DNA of 16,074 nt from Candidatus Magasanikiibacteriota bacterium (GTDB lineage Bacteria; Patescibacteriota; Patescibacteriia; Magasanikbacterales; GWA2-37-8). This document shows positions 13,863-16,074 of this stretch, piece after piece; the first letter of the stretch is position 1, and each line of letters begins with the position of its first letter. The notes under the pieces were generated by a model. The model was given only the letters and a program-made list of their open reading frames with translations. It did not search any database and was not told the origin of the DNA. The position numbers were made by a program, and so were the translations under genes. The stretch lies in NCBI GenBank assembly GCA_903858555.1, contig CAIOJG010000130.1:1-16074 (forward strand), read 5' to 3'.

Positions 13863-16074
13863 ATGGGAGAGTTAGCGCAAAACAAAATCGTAAATAAACG
13901 CAACCGCAATTTTTGGTTAAGCGGTGTATTTTTGTTGTTTTTGTCTATTTTCTCTTTAGTTTTCTTTCAATCAAATTTTACTTTGGCTGCTGACGCACCA
14001 TCGATTATTACTTATCAAGGAAAATTATTGATAGGAGGCTCTACAGCTACTACTACTCAAGCCATGAAGTTTGTTTTGTATGATTCGGCGAGTGGTGGTA
14101 CTGCTTTGTATACTGCCAATGGAACTTTGCCTACCACCTCTACCATAAATGTAGATGTGGCCGATGGTTTTTTTACAGTAAATTTGGGTGATGTTGGAAC
14201 AAATTCTCTGAGCCCTACAATTTTTCAGAACAATGCGACTATTTATTTACAAGTAAATATTGGTGGGCAAGATTTATTGCCACGAAAGCGATTGACCGCT
14301 AGCCCATTTGCTATCAATGCTAAATATTTAGATGGAGTCGTCGCCACTTCAACACCACAATCAGGCGCTTATATTCCGGTGGCTGATAGTAGCGGAAATT
14401 TTAATTTAAATAATGTAACATCTACAGGTTTAAATGTTACCGGGAACGCAAATTTTGTTAACGCTACTTCGAGTGGATCATTTTTTTCAAATTTGGTTAC
14501 GGCAGTGACGGCAGCAATTGGTAATTTATCCTGGACAAATGCCACTTCTACCGGTCAGACAGTGTTAAACACGCTCTCTACCACTGGACAAACTACTTTT
14601 GGTGACACGGTTACATCTGTGAACGGACTTTTTAAATCAAATGTTACCAGTACTGAATCTGTTACATCAACTCATGTTAATTTATTTGTGAATCCTTCGT
14701 TTGAGGCAACTGTCGGCACTAGTTCCTGGATTGGTACGGTTGGGAATAGTGAATATGGGATTACAGTTAATACCAGTACTTTTTTTGATGGTCTGCATTC
14801 ATTATCTTTGACTTCTCCTACAAACACTACAGATACAGTATTGATTGGGCAAGCCGTAACAAACCCTGGCGGAACAAATTCATCCACCGTAAGTTTTTAC
14901 GCGAAAGGTCAATTTGGGGATGAAACAATCCGAGTTGGTTTTGGTGGTGATTTGACAGCCAACTGTGCTCCATCATCAGTTTTCCTTTATAATTTTAATT
15001 CATCCTCGTGGGATTGTATAGTAGCAAATAATATACAATTTACTTCAACGTCACCTTACATTACCTCTCTAGTGGTAACTTCCACGCCGTTTGGTCCTTT
15101 TTCCAGATATTCAGTGACCGTTCCTTCGTTGCCGTTTGCATCTTCTACAAAGATAACCTCGTTTATGGGGGTTGGTGGTGACATCAATTTTCAGGGTCAA
15201 ACAATATTTCTAGACGCTCTCCAACTTGAGTCTGGAAATTTGCCAACCGCGTTTGATAATGGATCCAATAATGTAGTTGTTAATAATGCTTTTGTTTTTA
15301 ATGCCAGCAGCTTTGGCTCAACTTCAACTGATGATAAGATTTTATCCGTAAAATCTGATGGCACTGAAAAACTCAGTATTACTTCGGGTGGTGTTTTAAA
15401 TTTAAATGCCGGTGTTTTAAATTCAGATGTGGCTAGCGCGGATTTTACCGTACGCCCAGTCATTAATTTATTGACTGATCCGTCTTTTGAATCTTTTGAT
15501 CCAAGTCATTGTAATGGTCAAAATGGTGTTTGGTGTATTCAACAATCAACGAATACTTGGACCGGATTTAATTTAAGTACAAACTCATCATTTGATGGAC
15601 AAAAGTCTTTAGATCTATCAGCTACAAGCACGGCAGATTTTGTGTTGTTGTTGCAATCCATCAGCAATCCTGGAATTAGCGGCTCTAGTACATTAAGTTT
15701 TTATGCGGTTGGTAAAAATGGTGGAGAGACGATGCGTGTTGGTTTGTTCTCTAATTTAAATGGAGCTGGCAGCTGCGGTGTTTCGTCTACAGATTTTTAT
15801 AATTTTACCTCTTCAACTTGGGATTGTATCTCTGATGTTAATAATTTAGATATATCTTCTAGTTCGCCTGCTTTTTCCCCAATTCAACTTTCTGTCGTTA
15901 CATCCACGTATTCTAGATATGCGGTTACTATTCCGAATCTTTCGCGTGCTTCCTCTACAGTTTTGTCACCACTTATCGTGGTTGGTGGAGATGTTATTTA
16001 TGCTTCGACAAGTTTAAATATTGACGCGGTTCAATTTCAAGAAGGTTCGACGACAACTGCTTTTGATAATTTAA
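13863..16074 (+). CDS. Tail-fibre-like giant exported protein, 3' end outside window
   Basis: An open frame of 737 residues with no stop, continuing beyond the edge. The ATG at 13863 is followed by a basic stretch and a long signal peptide (about 17-43, LAA/D). Residues 45-158 form a module starting PSIITYQGKLL and ending RKRLTASPFAINA, common at the N-terminus of tail-fibre-like surface proteins of CPR bacteria. A stalk rich in T-S-T-G and N-A-T-S motifs spans 160-270. Two copies of a module of about 200 residues follow (273-466 and 535-737), each beginning NL-x-x-x-PSFE and ending TAFDN. They are jelly-roll/carbohydrate-binding-like, with W-D-C and Y-N-F motifs. A probable surface filament or adhesin. 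A -10 box suggests its own promoter, 66 bp after the operon's last stop. Confidence 0.85.
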   Translation, partial: MGELAQNKIVNKRNRNFWLSGVFLLFLSIFSLVFFQSNFTLAADAPSIITYQGKLLIGGSTATTTQAMKFVLYDSASGGTALYTANGTLPTTSTINVDVADGFFTVNLGDVGTNSLSPTIFQNNATIYLQVNIGGQDLLPRKRLTASPFAINAKYLDGVVATSTPQSGAYIPVADSSGNFNLNNVTSTGLNVTGNANFVNATSSGSFFSNLVTAVTAAIGNLSWTNATSTGQTVLNTLSTTGQTTFGDTVTSVNGLFKSNVTSTESVTSTHVNLFVNPSFEATVGTSSWIGTVGNSEYGITVNTSTFFDGLHSLSLTSPTNTTDTVLIGQAVTNPGGTNSSTVSFYAKGQFGDETIRVGFGGDLTANCAPSSVFLYNFNSSSWDCIVANNIQFTSTSPYITSLVVTSTPFGPFSRYSVTVPSLPFASSTKITSFMGVGGDINFQGQTIFLDALQLESGNLPTAFDNGSNNVVVNNAFVFNASSFGSTSTDDKILSVKSDGTEKLSITSGGVLNLNAGVLNSDVASADFTVRPVINLLTDPSFESFDPSHCNGQNGVWCIQQSTNTWTGFNLSTNSSFDGQKSLDLSATSTADFVLLLQSISNPGISGSSTLSFYAVGKNGGETMRVGLFSNLNGAGSCGVSSTDFYNFTSSTWDCISDVNNLDISSSSPAFSPIQLSVVTSTYSRYAVTIPNLSRASSTVLSPLIVVGGDVIYASTSLNIDAVQFQEGSTTTAFDNL
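14679..15260 (+). repeat. Module copy 1 of the tail-fibre-like protein
   Basis: Encodes residues 273-466. Shared landmarks with copy 2, in order: PSFE, a W-rich turn, FDGLHSL, VSFYAKGQFGDETIRVGF, YNF-SS-WDC, SRYSVTVP, VGGD and TAFDN. The two cysteines (one before YNF, one in WDC) are kept in both copies. Confidence 0.85.
15465..16073 (+). repeat. Module copy 2 of the tail-fibre-like protein
   Basis: Encodes residues 535-737, with PSFE, FDGQKSL, LSFYAVGKNGGETMRVGL, YNF-SS-WDC, SRYAVTIP, VGGD and TAFDN in the same order as copy 1. It has an extra Cys pair near the start (SHCNG and VWCIQ). The linker between copies (467-534) contains ILSVKSDGTEKLSITSGG, typical of fibre stalk segments. Confidence 0.85.

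Noticed and set aside
14672..15463. Minus-strand ORFs of 71 and 88 residues inside the tail-fibre-like gene
   Set aside because: The plus-strand frame is open from 13863 to the edge with coherent repeated modules; the reverse frames are by-products.
1..16074. CRISPR array, insertion sequence or prophage genes
   Set aside because: No regularly spaced direct repeats, transposase, integrase or phage structural genes seen; the tail-fibre-like protein has a signal peptide and lacks phage neighbours.

Overview
The window looks like a chromosomal segment of an uncultured Candidate Phyla Radiation (Patescibacteria) bacterium. This is inferred from low G+C, very tight gene packing, a general lack of Shine-Dalgarno sequences, and surface-protein architectures typical of that group: an O-antigen-ligase/TPR fusion, small Ser/Thr/Gly-rich exported proteins, giant Fn3 and tail-fibre-like proteins. 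TGG encodes Trp and TGA is used as a stop, so nothing suggests an alternative code. No species is assigned.

Positions 1-296 hold a leftward RNA gene running off the edge. Its core (56-78) resembles domain IV of bacterial SRP RNA and a good minus-strand promoter precedes it. A perfect 26-bp palindrome follows, then an inositol-monophosphatase-family gene (297-1160) ending in a terminator. A probable operon runs from 1268 to 4868 with gaps of 8-14 bp: a small membrane-anchored protein, the RecQ helicase, a YgjP-like zinc metallopeptidase and a cyclophilin lipoprotein. Convergent to it, 16 bp away, is rmuC on the minus strand (4885-5958).

Positions 5959-6902 are a non-coding hub. It carries tRNA-Arg(CCT) and tRNA-Ala(CGC) with a strong promoter and a terminator, two large imperfect palindromes (98 bp and 183 bp) on either side of the tRNA pair, two 22-bp TTGTATACA-type palindromes, and two 16-bp sites that each match the ParB-binding parS consensus at 14 of 16 positions. 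The parS-like pair is the most unexpected signal here. Flanking gene orientation does not show an obvious replication origin at this point.

Positions 6903-13796 form a second tight plus-strand operon devoted to the cell surface: an O-antigen ligase-like polytopic protein with C-terminal TPRs, a small exported beta protein, a DUF916-like (WxL-partner-like) membrane-anchored protein, and a 1027-residue protein with Fn3 domains, Asp-rich calcium-type repeats and three membrane segments separating further beta-sandwich domains. A separately promoted, nearly leaderless gene (13863 to beyond 16074) encodes a tail-fibre-like exported protein with two tandem copies of a roughly 200-residue jelly-roll-like module; its 3' end lies outside the window.

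The operon at 6903-13796 plus the 13863 gene reads as a surface assembly locus: a polytopic transferase-like protein, a WxL/DUF916-like pair and two large probable adhesins. Specific substrates cannot be read from the sequence.
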